DNA of 64,000 nucleotides from Cryptomeria japonica (GCF_030272615.1 NC_081415.1:263052925-263116924); one strand, 5' to 3'; shown: positions 11,496-23,118, counted from the stretch's first letter. Numbers and translations: made by a program. Notes: generated by a model from the letters alone, not told the origin.

Positions 11496-12746
11496 TGTAA
11501 AGCGGAAAATCGAACCCTAGTTGCTCTCCCCTCTCCAACTCGGAGGAGAGAGAAGGGAGGTCACTAGGGTTGACGGTTTTCACTTAGGGGAGACTTTACA
11601 TTCAAAAGAGGGGTTGAAACCTACAAGATCCAATCCCACACAATGCAAGATTGGATTCTAAATGAGTTTCAAGGGTTAAGACAGCAAGGCTACCCTCTTT
11701 TGTAAAGAATGTAGATAGGAGGATTGAACTAGGAATGCATGAAAAGTGAGAAAGATTCGCTTATAAACAGAGATAGGAATATAGGATGAAGCTGCGGACC
11801 TGGAATTAGCAGTAAAATGTTGAGATGGCACTGTCCTGCAAATTTGAGTGAAAGTTGATGGGACAATGGAGCCCGGCGTGCACACGGTCCTCCGAAAAAT
11901 CCGCGAAACGAAGGGGGATCTATTCGTCTCTGCACAAGGATTCCAGATCTTCAATTTCAGCCGCGTACCTATAACCTACACACAGAAAAGTGAAGACGAT
12001 TGGGGGGTTAGGGATTAGGGGTTTGCCCTTAGGTCAAACCCCGGTTTTGGAATTAACCAAGAAATGAGAAATTGTTGTAAATGTAAATGTTTGTAATGTA
12101 AAACAAGTACTAGTACCTTGTTGTAAGAATGTTTGTATTCTTACATGCGAAGGTGTAGATGTTGTTTTATGTTGTATGTTGTATGTTGTAAGTGATCTCC
12201 TCTTCAATGGTTGAATCCTTGTCTTGAATGCAACACTTAGCCTTGAATGGAGACTTAGAATGCTCAATTGCTTTGAAGGAAATGCTTGAATGCTTGAATG
12301 TTTGAGTATCATTTCCACGCCTTTTTTTTCCATCTATCCAAATGGGAGAGGAAAATGTGGTTTATATACTTGTCAATTAGGGCTGATAGACTGATTTTTC
12401 CGACCTTAGGCCGACCAGGAAAGAGTATTTTCCAATTTGCAAACATAAAGACCCGAAGCCCCAAAAGAGACCGGGCCCAAAATAGGGCTTGGGACCAGGG
12501 CGTTGGGTGCCATGGGGGACCAGGGCACTGGGTGCCATGGTCCTGAAGGACCAGGGTGCTGGGCGCCCTGGTCCCACCTCCTGGGAAAGCAGGGTGCAAG
12601 GAGGGATCAGGCCAAGGTGCCAAAAAATGCAATTTTTGATGTCACGGACGAGTTTCAGGGTCTCCATTCAGGTTCTGTGTTGCATCGCCATCGTGAAGAC
12701 CGAAATGCAGTCAAAATTGCAAGTGTCGCAATTTTAGGATGCTACA
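11496..12746 (-). repeat. 5' LTR of the gag-only element, 1251 bp
   Basis: On the minus strand it opens TGTAGCATCC and closes CCGCTTTACA. TATATAAA at about 12361-12368 (minus) is a good TATA box, which would place the transcript start near 12335. It is nearly identical to 4824-6158 except for fewer minisatellite and GAATGCTT units. Confidence 0.92.
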
Positions 12747-12751
12747 ATAAC
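12747..12751. repeat. Target-site duplication ATAAC (right)
   Basis: Exact match to 4819-4823. Confidence 0.9.
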
Positions 12752-12760
12752 ATTTAAGTA

Positions 12761-13060
12761 TAAGTCAAATCTCTAGGAGTTATAATGCAAATTCTAGATT
12801 TTAAAAGATCTTATAAATTTTCAGACAGTCAAATTTCAGTAATCAGCAGCTCAACATTTTCTAGCTCTCTTTATCTCAATCTCTTTATCTTTCTTAATCT
12901 CTAGACTCATATCTCTTCATATCTATATTGGCAAGATGTTTGAAAGTGATTTCAAATCTCTAGGAGTTATAATGCAAATTCTAGATTTTAGAAGATCTTA
13001 TAAATTTTTCAGACAGTCAAATTTCAGTAATCAACAGGCTCCTTTCAGCATTTTCTTTCT
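12761..13060. repeat. Tandem pair inside the palindrome's left arm
   Basis: A roughly 100-bp block beginning CAAATCTCTAGGAGTTATAA occurs at about 12767 and again at about 12956, separated by about 190 bp; the second copy is the one mirrored by 14770-14920 on the right arm. Confidence 0.75.
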
Positions 13061-13690
13061 CTCTATCTTCCTTGAGCTCTACACTCTCCTCTCTCCATAA
13101 CACTATTCCTCTATCCCCTCTACCTCTATATCTCTTTTCTCTCTCTATCCCAAAAGATAGACCTATCTCTCTATCCTGAAATCACATCCCTAACTCTCTA
13201 CTCTTTGTCTCCTCTCTCTAGATACACACCTCCCCCCACTCCCTACCTACCTCTATTTCTATAAATATATAATTCTCTCTCTAGGTAGTTTTCTCACCCT
13301 CCCTACCAGCTTATCTTTCTCTACATACATCTCTCTCCCACTCGATATATCTCTCTCTCTCTCTCTCTCTTTATCTCTACGTCTCCACCCCTCCCTCCTT
13401 CCCTCTCTACTTTCATCTCCTCTCTATCTCCTCTCTATCTCACTCTATCCTTTCTCTCCCAAATTCTAGACCTATCTCTACCTCACTCTAACATACTTAA
13501 CTATTTACTCTCTATCTCATCTATCTCTACGCATCCCCTCACTCCCTACCTACCTCTATATCTCTACATATACCTATATATCTATCTCTACATACCTTTC
13601 TCTCCCTCCCTACCAATATCTCTCTCTCTCCACCCCTCCCTCATTACCTCTCTACTTTTATCTCCCTTCTATCCCCTCTCTACCTCTCTA
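13060..13690. repeat. CT-rich low-complexity tract
   Basis: Almost pure C/T with scattered A, including (CT)n near 13347. It is the left core of the palindrome and faces the GA-rich tract beyond 13690. Confidence 0.85.
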
Positions 13691-14112
13691 TATCACTCTA
13701 GAGAGAGGTAGAGATATAGATGGGGAGGGAGAGAGATGTAGGTTGAGAAAAAGGTAATAGAGAGAGAGTGGGGAGAGAGTGAGATTGATAGAAGTGATAA
13801 GGGGAGGTTTTGGAGATAGAAGAAATGATAGAAATAGAGGTCTTGTAGGGAGGGAGATATATATATAGAGAGACAGAGACAGAGACAGAGACGGAGAGGA
13901 AGAGGGGAGATAGTAATAAGTTGAGAGGGGTAAAATAGATAGAGAGAGGTTGAGACAGAAGGAGAGAGATAGAGATAGGTGATATATACAAAAGTGGAGG
14001 GAAGACTTGGAGTGAGGGAGAGAAGGAGAGGTATTTAAAGAAAGGTCAAGTAGATAGAGATAAGTATCTAGAGAGAGAGTATGGAGATGGAAGGAGGGAG
14101 GGAGAGAGATAA

Positions 14113-14162
<50 letters not shown>

Positions 14163-14300
14163 GAGATAAATAGTAGAATAGACGGAAGGAGGTAGAAAAT
14201 TAGGGGAGATAAAATTAGATAGGGATGGAAAGAGAGGTAGGTAGAGAGAGGGAGAGGGAAGATAAAAAGACTAGGAGGATAGATAGATACCCATATCTAC
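13691..14300. repeat. GA-rich low-complexity tract
   Basis: Almost pure G/A with scattered T, including (GA)n at 14114-14160. Short Ser/Leu/Ile-rich open frames on the minus strand are by-products. Confidence 0.85.
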
Positions 14301-14307
14301 AGAGAAG

Positions 14308-14735
14308 ATATTGTAGGATTTTGCCAAGATCAAGGGCACAATGAAAAGCATAAAAAGAGAGACAATAGAATGACAAGAACAAAACTGTATTCTCATCAAT
14401 ATGCAAAAATGATCAACTGGATTAACCAATACAATGAATATAGGCCTGCTTATATAGGCAAGGGCATATGGATGTACGAGCACACAATTATGACATGTGG
14501 CTCAATGAGAAACAAGGGTAGGTAGGAGAAATAATATAATATTCCACAAGAGGTGGATGACCCACCGAATGTGGAGTGTAACAGCAAAATAAGACCACAA
14601 AGGGTGGAATTTCTCCTACAAGCTCTATCCCTATGTGCACACTTCCCTAAGTGTCTCAAATCCAAACTACGAAGAGATGCATTATCCTAAGTTAACTTAA
14701 GTAAAGTGTAATAATATCCAAAATGAATATTTATA
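14308..14735 (-). mobile_element. Decayed LTR (same type as 43372-43754)
   Basis: Shares with 43372-43754 the ordered blocks GACAAGAACAAA, TATTCTCATCAA, ATAGGCCTGCTTAT and GAGCACACAAT.ATGACATG. The blocks are colinear and similarly spaced. It has no counterpart in the left arm, so it is a separate insertion. No internal domain is attached. Confidence 0.5.
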
Positions 14736-16075
14736 AGAGCTAGAGCTTGAGGGCAATAAATAGAGTGATATAGAGAGAGCAAGAAAATGCTGATCAGAGC
14801 CTGCTGATTGTTGGAATTTGACTAAGTCTTAAAGTTTATAAGATCTTCTAAAATTTAAAATTCCCATTATAACTCTTAGAGATTTGAAACCACTCTCAAA
14901 TATCTTGCCAATATATACATGAAATATAACTTAAAGTATAAGAAAGGAAAAAGACAAAGGGAAATGTGACTTAAATGTTATATTTCATGTATAAATAGCT
15001 TATTTTTAATTTTAAAAAATAACAAAAAAAGGAAACGAGATCCCGTTCTATTTTAAAATGGGAAAACAGGATCCCATTTTCAGTTGTCTTTTTAAAACGA
15101 GATCTTGTTTGCTTTTATATTTTTAATTATTGAAAAAAACAAAACGGGATCTTGTATCCTAAACAGTAAACCAGATCCTGTTTCTAAAAATTTTGAATTT
15201 TGGCCAAGTTTTTCTTTTGGATTTTGGCTTGGGAAATGGGTTGGAGTGCCAACCCTCTGGCTTGGACCTGGTTTGACCTGCAACTTAAAGGTCAAATCAA
15301 TCTTCATATAAAATAATGACTTCAAAAATATATCTGAACACCAAATTTTTTAGATTTTTTTCAAACAATGAAAATCCATTATATTAGAGACTATCTAGAT
15401 TCCAAATATATAATTTTTTTTAAAAATGGATCAATATTTTATTTTTAAAATAATTTCTAATGAAAGAGGTCCATAAACTTGAAATAATAAGATTTTTTAG
15501 TTTTTTAATAACATTTTTGTCTTTAAGTTTTTTGAAAAAAAAATTATATGGCATCAAACTAGAGACAATTCTATATAGTTTTTTTTTTTTTTTAAATGTT
15601 AAGTTTAGGTCAAAGTATGCTTGTCATACACGAGGATTTTTCAAAACAATGATTATGCCCAATAGAAAATTAACAAAAAAAAAATATGAGAAAAAAATTA
15701 CAAAAAAAATCTTCATCAAAGGTGAGTGGGTTACAGATATTTTCGCAGAAGGGTTCAAAAAAATCCTTTCATTTAGGTCAAATTATGCTTGTTGTACAGG
15801 AGCATGGTATGGTCCTAAAAAGTGACTTTTAAACTATAGGTTTTAGTAATGCCTCTTCAAACTTAATTGTTAAGATTTGGGTAGTAAAATAAATTACATA
15901 TTTGGAAATTAGACTTCGAGCACTACATTTTCTGTTACTATCTTTTTTCAAGATTCATTCTTTAAGTGCTTCAAATTTTTAGGTCAAACAGGACGAAATC
16001 TGAAAAATAGAGAAAACACTTTCACTTTTTGGCCAAAAAGTGGACTCAACTTCTTGCAGGCACCCCTTTAGGCAC

Positions 16076-17761
16076 TATAATAACACACATTCTAGTTGAT
16101 TGCTTTGGAGACTATCATTTGATGTTGCCCCTCATAAATTTTCTTCCCCTTTGATATGGAGGCTCATGGTAAATGCATCAATGGCAATGTCAAACCTTTT
16201 GATCTATCTTCATTTGTTTTCTCTATCATTAGGTGCTTTGACTGGGTTATCTTTATGGTACTGTGCACTGTCAATATGCTTTGGGATGTACTCTTGATTG
16301 TACTTTTCATTTATTATCAAAGGTGGCTACTAAGGACTACATTATAGTGTTCATGTTGTGAAAACTTACTTTCCTTGGCTATCCTTTCATGATTGTGTTT
16401 AACCAAGATAGTGTACTTTGATCCTCTATATATATGTGGAACTCTGACCACTGGGGTTTGTTTCAACTTTGACATACTCAATAAACTTGGTACCTGTTAT
16501 TTTCCTTTGATGTGCTTACTAATCACTACTGATGCCTCTGAGTTATTCTTTTATCACTAAATCTTGATATATTTATCTATTACAATACTGAGAAAGTAAT
16601 ATTATTTGTCTTTTTGGCTATCATTTGTGGATGAGATGTCTCTATTTTAAAGAATCATTTTGTTCTGAGATGGTTGCATTGTATCTTCTTCAAGGTTTTT
16701 TTTTGCCCTTGTAATCTCACTGTATTTTATGACCTTGATCTGACCATGATCCTCTGTGGCTTATGTCTCATTTTCTATCTAGCAATCTGACCTATGTATG
16801 TGTCCATTGATCATTACATCTATGTCACTTCTAGGTGGTCTTTAGTCACTATGACTAGTTACTATCACACTATTTGTCGAAGCCTAATTGAAACTTACAA
16901 CCTTTTGAATCCATCATGATTTTTATCCCCTTGTGATCTTTTGTGTTATAAGTGATCACTGTATTCTCATGAATATCTTTGTGGAAATGATTCTAGACTT
17001 TTTTTTTCTTATCACAACTCTACTAGTCTTTTGGACTGTCCTAAGCATTGTTCTTTGTGTTTTGGGTACAATAGTAGATCTGATTCATATCATTCATACT
17101 TGGACAGTGGATGGCTCTTTTTTGGATACTTATCTTTGAATGTGTACAAAAGAATATTCTGTGCTCATTAATATATAGATGCTTCTCTAATTACTCTGAG
17201 ACTCTATTGGGACTACTTGGCCTTTTAACCTACCAATATGTTTCCATCAAATAGAGATGCGTTATTTACAATAGTGGTCTCAAAATTTCACTGTTATGAC
17301 TGATGGGCCCCATTCAGTGAAGACATATTAACATGTTAGCATGATGGGCTCAACCCTTATGGGAGCCACATTTCACCCCACATTTTGAATCTGATTAATA
17401 AAAAGAGTGTGATTTTCACCTGTATCTGCACACGAAGCAAACATGTTAGAAAAATAAATGTATATTGCAGATGTTTATGATAGCTTGGCTGCTTCCTAAA
17501 CGAATATAGTGTGCATTGCTTGTTTACTGTGAATAAAGATTAGCTTATACATGCATAAGTGTTTGTTCATGTAAGGTTAGATACCTTTCATTGCTTAGAG
17601 AATTTCTCTAACATCATTGTTATTGTCAGATGCAGGAACTAGCAGCGAAATGAAGCTAGGCAAGACACATGTAGCTCGAGGCAGCAACATCGCAAGACAA
17701 CACACTTTGAACCAGTCATTCCCATGCAATGACTGGTCTCCCTCATTAAATGCATATTTAT
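16076..17761. other. No gene recognised
   Basis: AT-rich, with short plus-strand open stretches of hydrophobic residues that resemble no family I know. Probably old repeat sequence. Confidence 0.5.
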
Positions 17762-17766
17762 ATTTG
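17762..17766. repeat. Target-site duplication ATTTG (left)
   Basis: Repeated exactly at 18870-18874 across the solo LTR. Confidence 0.85.
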
Positions 17767-18869
17767 TGAAGAGGGGAAAACAGATTTGAAAGGTAAACTG
17801 ATCAAAACATAACGAAATAAACATGCAGAATGCTAAAATATCATTAAAAGACCATTTCACCTTGCTATTTTACCTTCTCCTTCGGATTGAGCTTGATGAA
17901 GTGAAGGTGCCCCTTGATAATGCTCCACTTGATGTGCTCCTTTGATTGATGGATGTGGATGGCTCTCCAATATTGTTCACAAATGATAAGGATGAGATGA
18001 TCAAGTTGCCAAGATGATTTCCTGGGCTCAAAAGGGCAGCATAAGCTTACTGGATTTCAAGATGTTTTGAATGAAGGGATGGAACCCTATTTTATAGGAA
18101 GAGGAGAGGAAAACGGATGGCTAGGATGAATTCGAGATGAAGGGCTAAGATTTACTTGTGAGCTCACACAAACTCCAAGAGAGGGTGTGGAGACCAAGAA
18201 ATATGCCTTAAAGGCATTTCGTATCTCCACACTCTACAAGATGCATTGGAGGAATTAAAAATTCTCAAAAAATGGATATTATGGGGATTAGAAGAATAAA
18301 AAGGAATTAAAAATTCCTTGGGAGAGGGAAATGCCTAGAGGAATGTGAGATTTCAAAAATCTTACATTCATCTAGAAAAAGAGCATTTAAAGCTAGTGGC
18401 TGGATGACAGGACAAAGAGTTGACTTTGTGGCTAATCATGATGATTAGCCATTAACGACTCATTAGGAGGGGGATTAGAGGAAATGTTAGGTGGGATTTA
18501 TATTTGTAGGAGAATTTGACTAGAAGAGAGAATGAGTGGAGGGAATAAAAAATTAGAAGAATAATGTTAAGTGAGTTTAGGGAGTTTCTAGAAGAATTTA
18601 TTAGGTTAATGATGAATTAAGAAGATGATTTGTAGGAATCATGTAGGTTAACTAATTAATTGAAATTAATTAGCTAAGAGGAAGATTTGTGAGGATTTGA
18701 TTTTTTAGAAGAATAAAGAAAGGGATTTATTTATTAAATAAATCATATGCTATAGTGACAATATTAATTATATTTAATTAATATTGAGAAGAATTTTAAT
18801 TAACATAATTAATTAAATAATTATGTGAGGAATTAAAATAATTAAAATAATTATTTTTAAGTGTCTACA
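17767..18869 (-). mobile_element. Solo LTR, 1103 bp
   Basis: On the minus strand it begins TGTAGACACTTAAAAATAAT and ends CCCCTCTTCA, so it has TG...CA ends, and it is bounded by perfect ATTTG duplications. TATAAAAT at about 18089-18096 (minus) sits where an LTR TATA box is expected. No coding region or second LTR is nearby, so this is the product of unequal recombination between the LTRs of a former element, probably gypsy-type from its start sequence. The 73-codon open frame across its edge is not a gene. Confidence 0.85.
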
Positions 18870-18874
18870 ATTTG
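18870..18874. repeat. Target-site duplication ATTTG (right)
   Basis: Exact match to 17762-17766. Confidence 0.85.
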
Positions 18875-19131
18875 TTTACTTATTCATGTATATGCTCTTT
18901 CTTCATTTGCATTGAATAAGCAAATTTAGTCTCATGGCTTGTGTGAGACAGTGTACATTTTTACATTCAATAAAGACTACTTCTTTGTATAGAAAAAATT
19001 TGCATAAATCCTTTCTATGTTACTTGCACTTGTATGAATGCAATAATTTGTTAATGTAATATTTTGATTTTTGCTTATACACATGAATGTAATATATGAA
19101 AGATTAAGAAATGTACATTTTCTCCTTTTAA

Positions 19132-21975
19132 TTTAAAACAATAAGCTCTACCTGATTGAGTTGTAAGTGAGAATCTGGTAACAAATACCACAGGGCCATC
19201 CAATATCTTTTTTGACTCCACACAATGAGACAGATAATAATATGTTCCTTCTCCATTGTCTTCAACTGCAATAAATGCATAAACATGTGCAATAATATAA
19301 AATTGAATTTGATTAAATATGTATGTAGATAATTTACCTAGTCGCACTAGATCTGAAACACAATCAAAGTCAACCGATCCTTTCATCTATGTGAGTTGGG
19401 ATTCTATTAGGAGTCGATATGTATCAAGTGGGCTTAGAGTTCTCGTACACCATCCATCGACCCACTCCTTCAACTCACACTTATTCCATGATTCATCTAC
19501 ACCTGACAAACAAAAGCACACCATATGTCGCATATGTATAGTCCATGTACCTGCATTAGAGCTTCTAAAGAGTGTAGCTCACTCGATCCTATCAATGTAC
19601 AACAATCCTCATATTTTACAATGTTAGTTTCATCTATCAACCAGGAAAAATCTATGAATTGTAGACTCACCTTGATTACCTAGACCCATTGTAGCATTAC
19701 ACCACTTGACTTCACATCTGTCAACTTTGCTCTATCTTTCTACTTTAACTCTTCTCATGCCAAGGCTTTTTTGATACATGCTTCCCCTTTCCATGCATGA
19801 CCTCACAAAAGTTCCACATATGTTGAACACCAATGCTCTTATTCATTTTGCTCAACCAATAAAACATCTGAGAGTTCTTGAATTATGATGCACAATTATC
19901 TGACCATATGATATGTTGATTGAATGAAATACCCATATGAGCCAAATCACGATAGAACATTTGAAAGAAACCTTGCACAAACTCAATAGAATGTGTGCGA
20001 TCATCGCTAATATAGACATGGTACTCCCTCAATATCTTCTGGTTGTCAGTATACTAACACCAACATGAATGAATGCTATATGTATAAATATAGAAACCTA
20101 TGTGGAGTTGTAATACTGGGATTGCACCTCATCATGTGGCTCTAGTGTGTAGTTCTCTACAAAGTCATAAATTGCAATGATGGAATCAAGTGGAAATGTG
20201 TCCTTGCATAGCTTGAATTGCAAGTCCAACCATCAATCTTTGTGGATAGTCCTTGCATACTCATATAGTATATTCTCATGAAAAATGCCCATAAACTGAT
20301 ACACTTGAATCTTATCAGTGATAGATTCGCACCTTTTTGCCTTCTTTGTCATCTTTTAGACTATAGGACATTGTCTTATATTTGCCAAATTCCACTAGTT
20401 TGTTTCCAATAACATGTGTACTCTCCATATGTTCACACATTGGTAAATTTTTCAAGCCACCACAATAACACGTGTCATCCAAGGATACTTTATTGCAAAA
20501 TTGTTGACCATCAACTCTTTCACATAAAATGGTAGATATGAAACCCCTTGAAGATCTAGGTGGAGCCTTTATGCTACATTCTTGCAAAATATTATTAGTA
20601 TGAATATCTACACATATATGTCAATAAAAATCATAATGATAAGAAAATTCAATATTTTCTCTACAACAAGTTGTGCATGTGTGTGATTTATTTTGACATA
20701 AAAAAGGCTAATAGAATTTCAAAAAGTCTTTGACTAATTTTAATTTGAGGATACATCTCTTGAAACTTGGCAAAAAATTATGTTTGAGTCATATCCAAAA
20801 AAATGCTTTTGATGCAGATCATGGATTTGACCATCAATTCTCCTCCTTACAACATCTCTTTGATTAGGAGAGACCCTTGTGTTAGTCTTCCAAAATTATT
20901 CAATTAAGGATCTCAAGGCTTCAACAATTGCTATCTTTTCGCAGTGGTCTACTAGAGAATGCCCATAATTATTTTTCATTTGGATGCTCAAATCTTTCAT
21001 TCCTTCCCACGACTCTCATTAGAGATTTTCTACTTATTGTCATTGCTTTATTTGTCTTTCTAATGAGCTGAGATTTCTTGGTTTGAGAGCTTACTATTCT
21101 TGATGTGAGGAAACATTGTGTGACATTTCTATCTTTCGCGCATGATGTAGAACCCACACACTTATATATGCACTCATTATATTCTTGACAACTAATTTCT
21201 CACTTGAATCATTCGATGCTCTTAGCCCAAGAATCCTCATGATGGGCCTAAATTTCAGATTTCTCATCATTTCAACAAGTAGTTGACATCTTTTGGTCTC
21301 ATTTAACTTCTCAAAATATAATCTCCAAATTTGGTTAGCATATCTTTGAGAATTGTGCTTTGGAACCTTATCAACCATTGGCTACAAAATATTAGTATCA
21401 ATATCAATTGAATACTTAGGCTTCTTATGCAAATTATAGGAGGTGCTCTCAGAGTTTGAGTTGCCTCAATATCAAGAATGTTAACAACATTAGGGATAGA
21501 TGACATACCTTCAACCAAAGATAAAAATGATGATGTACCTTGAAATTGAGATTTACGTGCAATGTGGCATGTTGTAGAAGGCGCACCTTCAACTTGAAAT
21601 GTGAGGGATGGTGTGCCTTCAACTTGAGATGTGAGAGATGGTGTGCGATCAACTTGAAATGTGAGAGATGGTGTGCCTTAAACTTGAGATGTGAGAGATG
21701 GCACACCTTCAACTTGAGATGTGCTAAATGATGTGCTCTCAACCTTGGGCATCAATTATCTCTTTGTATGGAGGTTTTGCATTCATTCTCTTTGTCTTGC
21801 CAATTCCATATCTCTCTTATATTGGGGCGAGAATTCATGTTCCTTTTGAATTGGCATGTCTTCTTCTCTGGTGTTCAATTTCCTTGATTCACGAAGTTGT
21901 CTCATATTGTCTCATCTTTGCATTCTTAGCTCATGCTCTTCCCATGTTAGCTTTTGTTGTCTTTTCCTCAGAATG
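19132..21975 (-). pseudogene. Decayed transposase-like gene with Trp-Ser-Asp-Asn-Cys-Ala motif
   Basis: Pieces on the minus strand fit one protein running from 21975 down to 19132. There is a charged N-terminal part (LRKRQQKLTWEEHELRMQR), a 10-residue tandem repeat, a Leu/Arg-rich stretch (21378-21094), a Cys-rich piece (20587-20315: CYCGGLKNLPMCEH), and near 19840-19920 WSDNCAS, a stop, FKNSQMFYWL, then HMWNFCEVMHGKG. The last block resembles the Asp-centred catalytic region of an uncharacterised plant DDE-like family as I remember it; that assignment is inference. Near 19270-19338 a GT...AG segment splits LVRLG from EDNGEGTYYYLSHC and looks like an intron. Many stops and at least one small deletion after HGKG make it a pseudogene. 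Confidence 0.55.
21570..21735 (-). repeat. 30-bp in-frame minisatellite
   Basis: About five units, each encoding SLTSQVEGTP or a close variant on the minus strand, at the N-terminal side of the pseudogene. Unit length is divisible by three and frame is kept through most units. Confidence 0.85.
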
Positions 21976-22027
21976 ATGGTGATTTATAAATGTACATGCA
22001 CAAATAAGACAGTGAAACTAGTTCATA

Positions 22028-22028
22028 A

Positions 22029-22062
<34 letters not shown>

Positions 22063-22066
22063 GGGG
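22028..22066. repeat. (GA)n followed by a run of G
   Basis: About 12 GA units pass straight into a run of about 15 G. Length is prone to assembly error. Confidence 0.9.
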
Positions 22067-22077
22067 CGAAGGGCAGT

Positions 22078-22303
22078 CCCAATGAATTTATGAATATCCT
22101 AAATTGATTATGACTTCCATAATGAAGTTATCACAATCCAAATTAATCTATGATTTTCCTACATTCATTAGGATTACCATAATAAAGTTATGAAAATCCT
22201 AATGAAATTAGGACAGTCCTAATAAAGTTAGGACAATTGTGATGAATGTAGGACACTCGTAATAAATTCATGACACTCATAACTTCATTGGAAAAGTCCT
22301 AAC
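22078..22303. repeat. 20-bp-period tandem array
   Basis: Eleven consecutive 20-bp units, type CCTAATAAAGTTAGGACAAT, fit without any insertion or deletion, although single units differ at up to half the positions. Period positions 1-2 (CC/CA) and the AAT.A.TTA core are best kept. Confidence 0.85.
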
Positions 22304-22369
22304 AATAAATATAATTAATTCTAATGATGAAAAAGGAAGATAATTTTGAATAGAAAAGGATGTTGAGTA

Positions 22370-22480
22370 TAATATTAATTCAATTTTTGAGTATTTATTA
22401 CCATGCATTTATCATTTAATATTAATTCCAATTCTGAGTACTTATTACCGTGCATTTATCATCATTCCAATTTTGAGTTG
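22370..22480. repeat. Tandem pair of about 47 bp
   Basis: AATATTAATTC(C)AATT..TGAGTA.TTATTACC.TGCATTTATCAT occurs twice in tandem and a third, partial copy follows. Confidence 0.75.
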
Positions 22481-23118
22481 ATGGTTGGTGCATACATTTC
22501 TTTATGCTAAGCTATTTTTTTGTTTTGAATTTCACATTATATTGCAAACCAAGTTTTGGTTGTGGAAGTCAAAAGTTAGATTTATCATCATGTCGATGGA
22601 AACAAGCTTATAGAAAATTGCATAAACCAATGGCAACTTATGAAATTCAGTTATGACTACTAAGATTGTTAAAGTTATGACATAAATAGAAAGATGTGAT
22701 GAAGGTGGTCTTATTGACATATGCACTAATTATATTATTCTCTTATTGATGTAGTTATTGTATATTGCAAAATAAAAACAACAAAAATTCATAATAAACA
22801 TTTCAATTATAAAAACATGAGAAAATTACCTCATATAACAAAAATCACCCCAAAAACTTCAATTTGTAGTCTTCTACCTTGTCCAACTAGCAAATAGGTG
22901 GTGAAATTGTGATGGAATATGCTAAATATGCTTCTATGATAAGTCAACAACATGAAAAAGTGTTTATTTGTCATGATTAGAGAAAATATTAGACAAAACT
23001 AGGGAATGCAGACCTAAATCATGGGCCCAATGTCTAAAGTTACCATTTTTCACATGCATTAAATTTGGAAAGCATCAGATTTTCTTTGTTAACTTTTTTA
23101 ACATTCAACAAAATGTCA
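22481..23118. other. No gene seen
   Basis: AT-rich spacer before the satellite; nothing recognised. Confidence 0.5.

Larger units (their letters stand above)
4824..12746 (-). mobile_element. Gag-only LTR retrotransposon (TR-GAG type), 7.9 kb, minus strand
   Basis: Two near-identical LTRs (4824-6158 and 11496-12746) are flanked by a perfect ATAAC duplication. The internal 5.3 kb, read on the minus strand, holds a primer site, a 1.2-kb leader, a Gag frame, a zinc-knuckle/protease-like frame and a polypurine tract. There is no reverse transcriptase, RNase H or integrase, and no room for them. Gag-only elements of this kind are known in plants as TR-GAGs and are thought to be mobilised by autonomous gypsy relatives. 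High LTR similarity suggests fairly recent insertion. The first two bases of the outer left LTR read TA where the mate has TG. Confidence 0.9.
4507..16075. mobile_element. Large palindromic (foldback-like) repeat with CT/GA core, interrupted by a retrotransposon
   Basis: Take out 4824-12751 and the remaining 3.6 kb reads as an imperfect palindrome centred near 13700. Matching inverted pieces are: GTGCAAGAAGTTGTGTCCAC (near 4530) with its complement near 16040-16056; the GGGATCC/GGGATCT-rich blocks at 4610-4770 and 15030-15180; AATAAGCTATATATACATG (4796) with its complement near 14985; TATTGGCAAGATGTTTGA (12926) with its complement near 14910; and a CT-rich left core facing a GA-rich right core. 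The right arm also holds a separate LTR relic (14308-14735). No transposase frame is visible, so a non-autonomous foldback element is my inference; an ancient head-to-head duplication is the alternative. Outer limits are approximate. Confidence 0.6.

Noticed and set aside
13698-14406. Short Ser/Leu/Ile-rich minus-strand frames
   Set aside because: By-products of the GA-rich tract and the LTR relic.
22078-22303. Regular 20-bp spacing considered as a CRISPR array
   Set aside because: No alternation of conserved repeat and unique spacer, units are all related, and the genome is eukaryotic.
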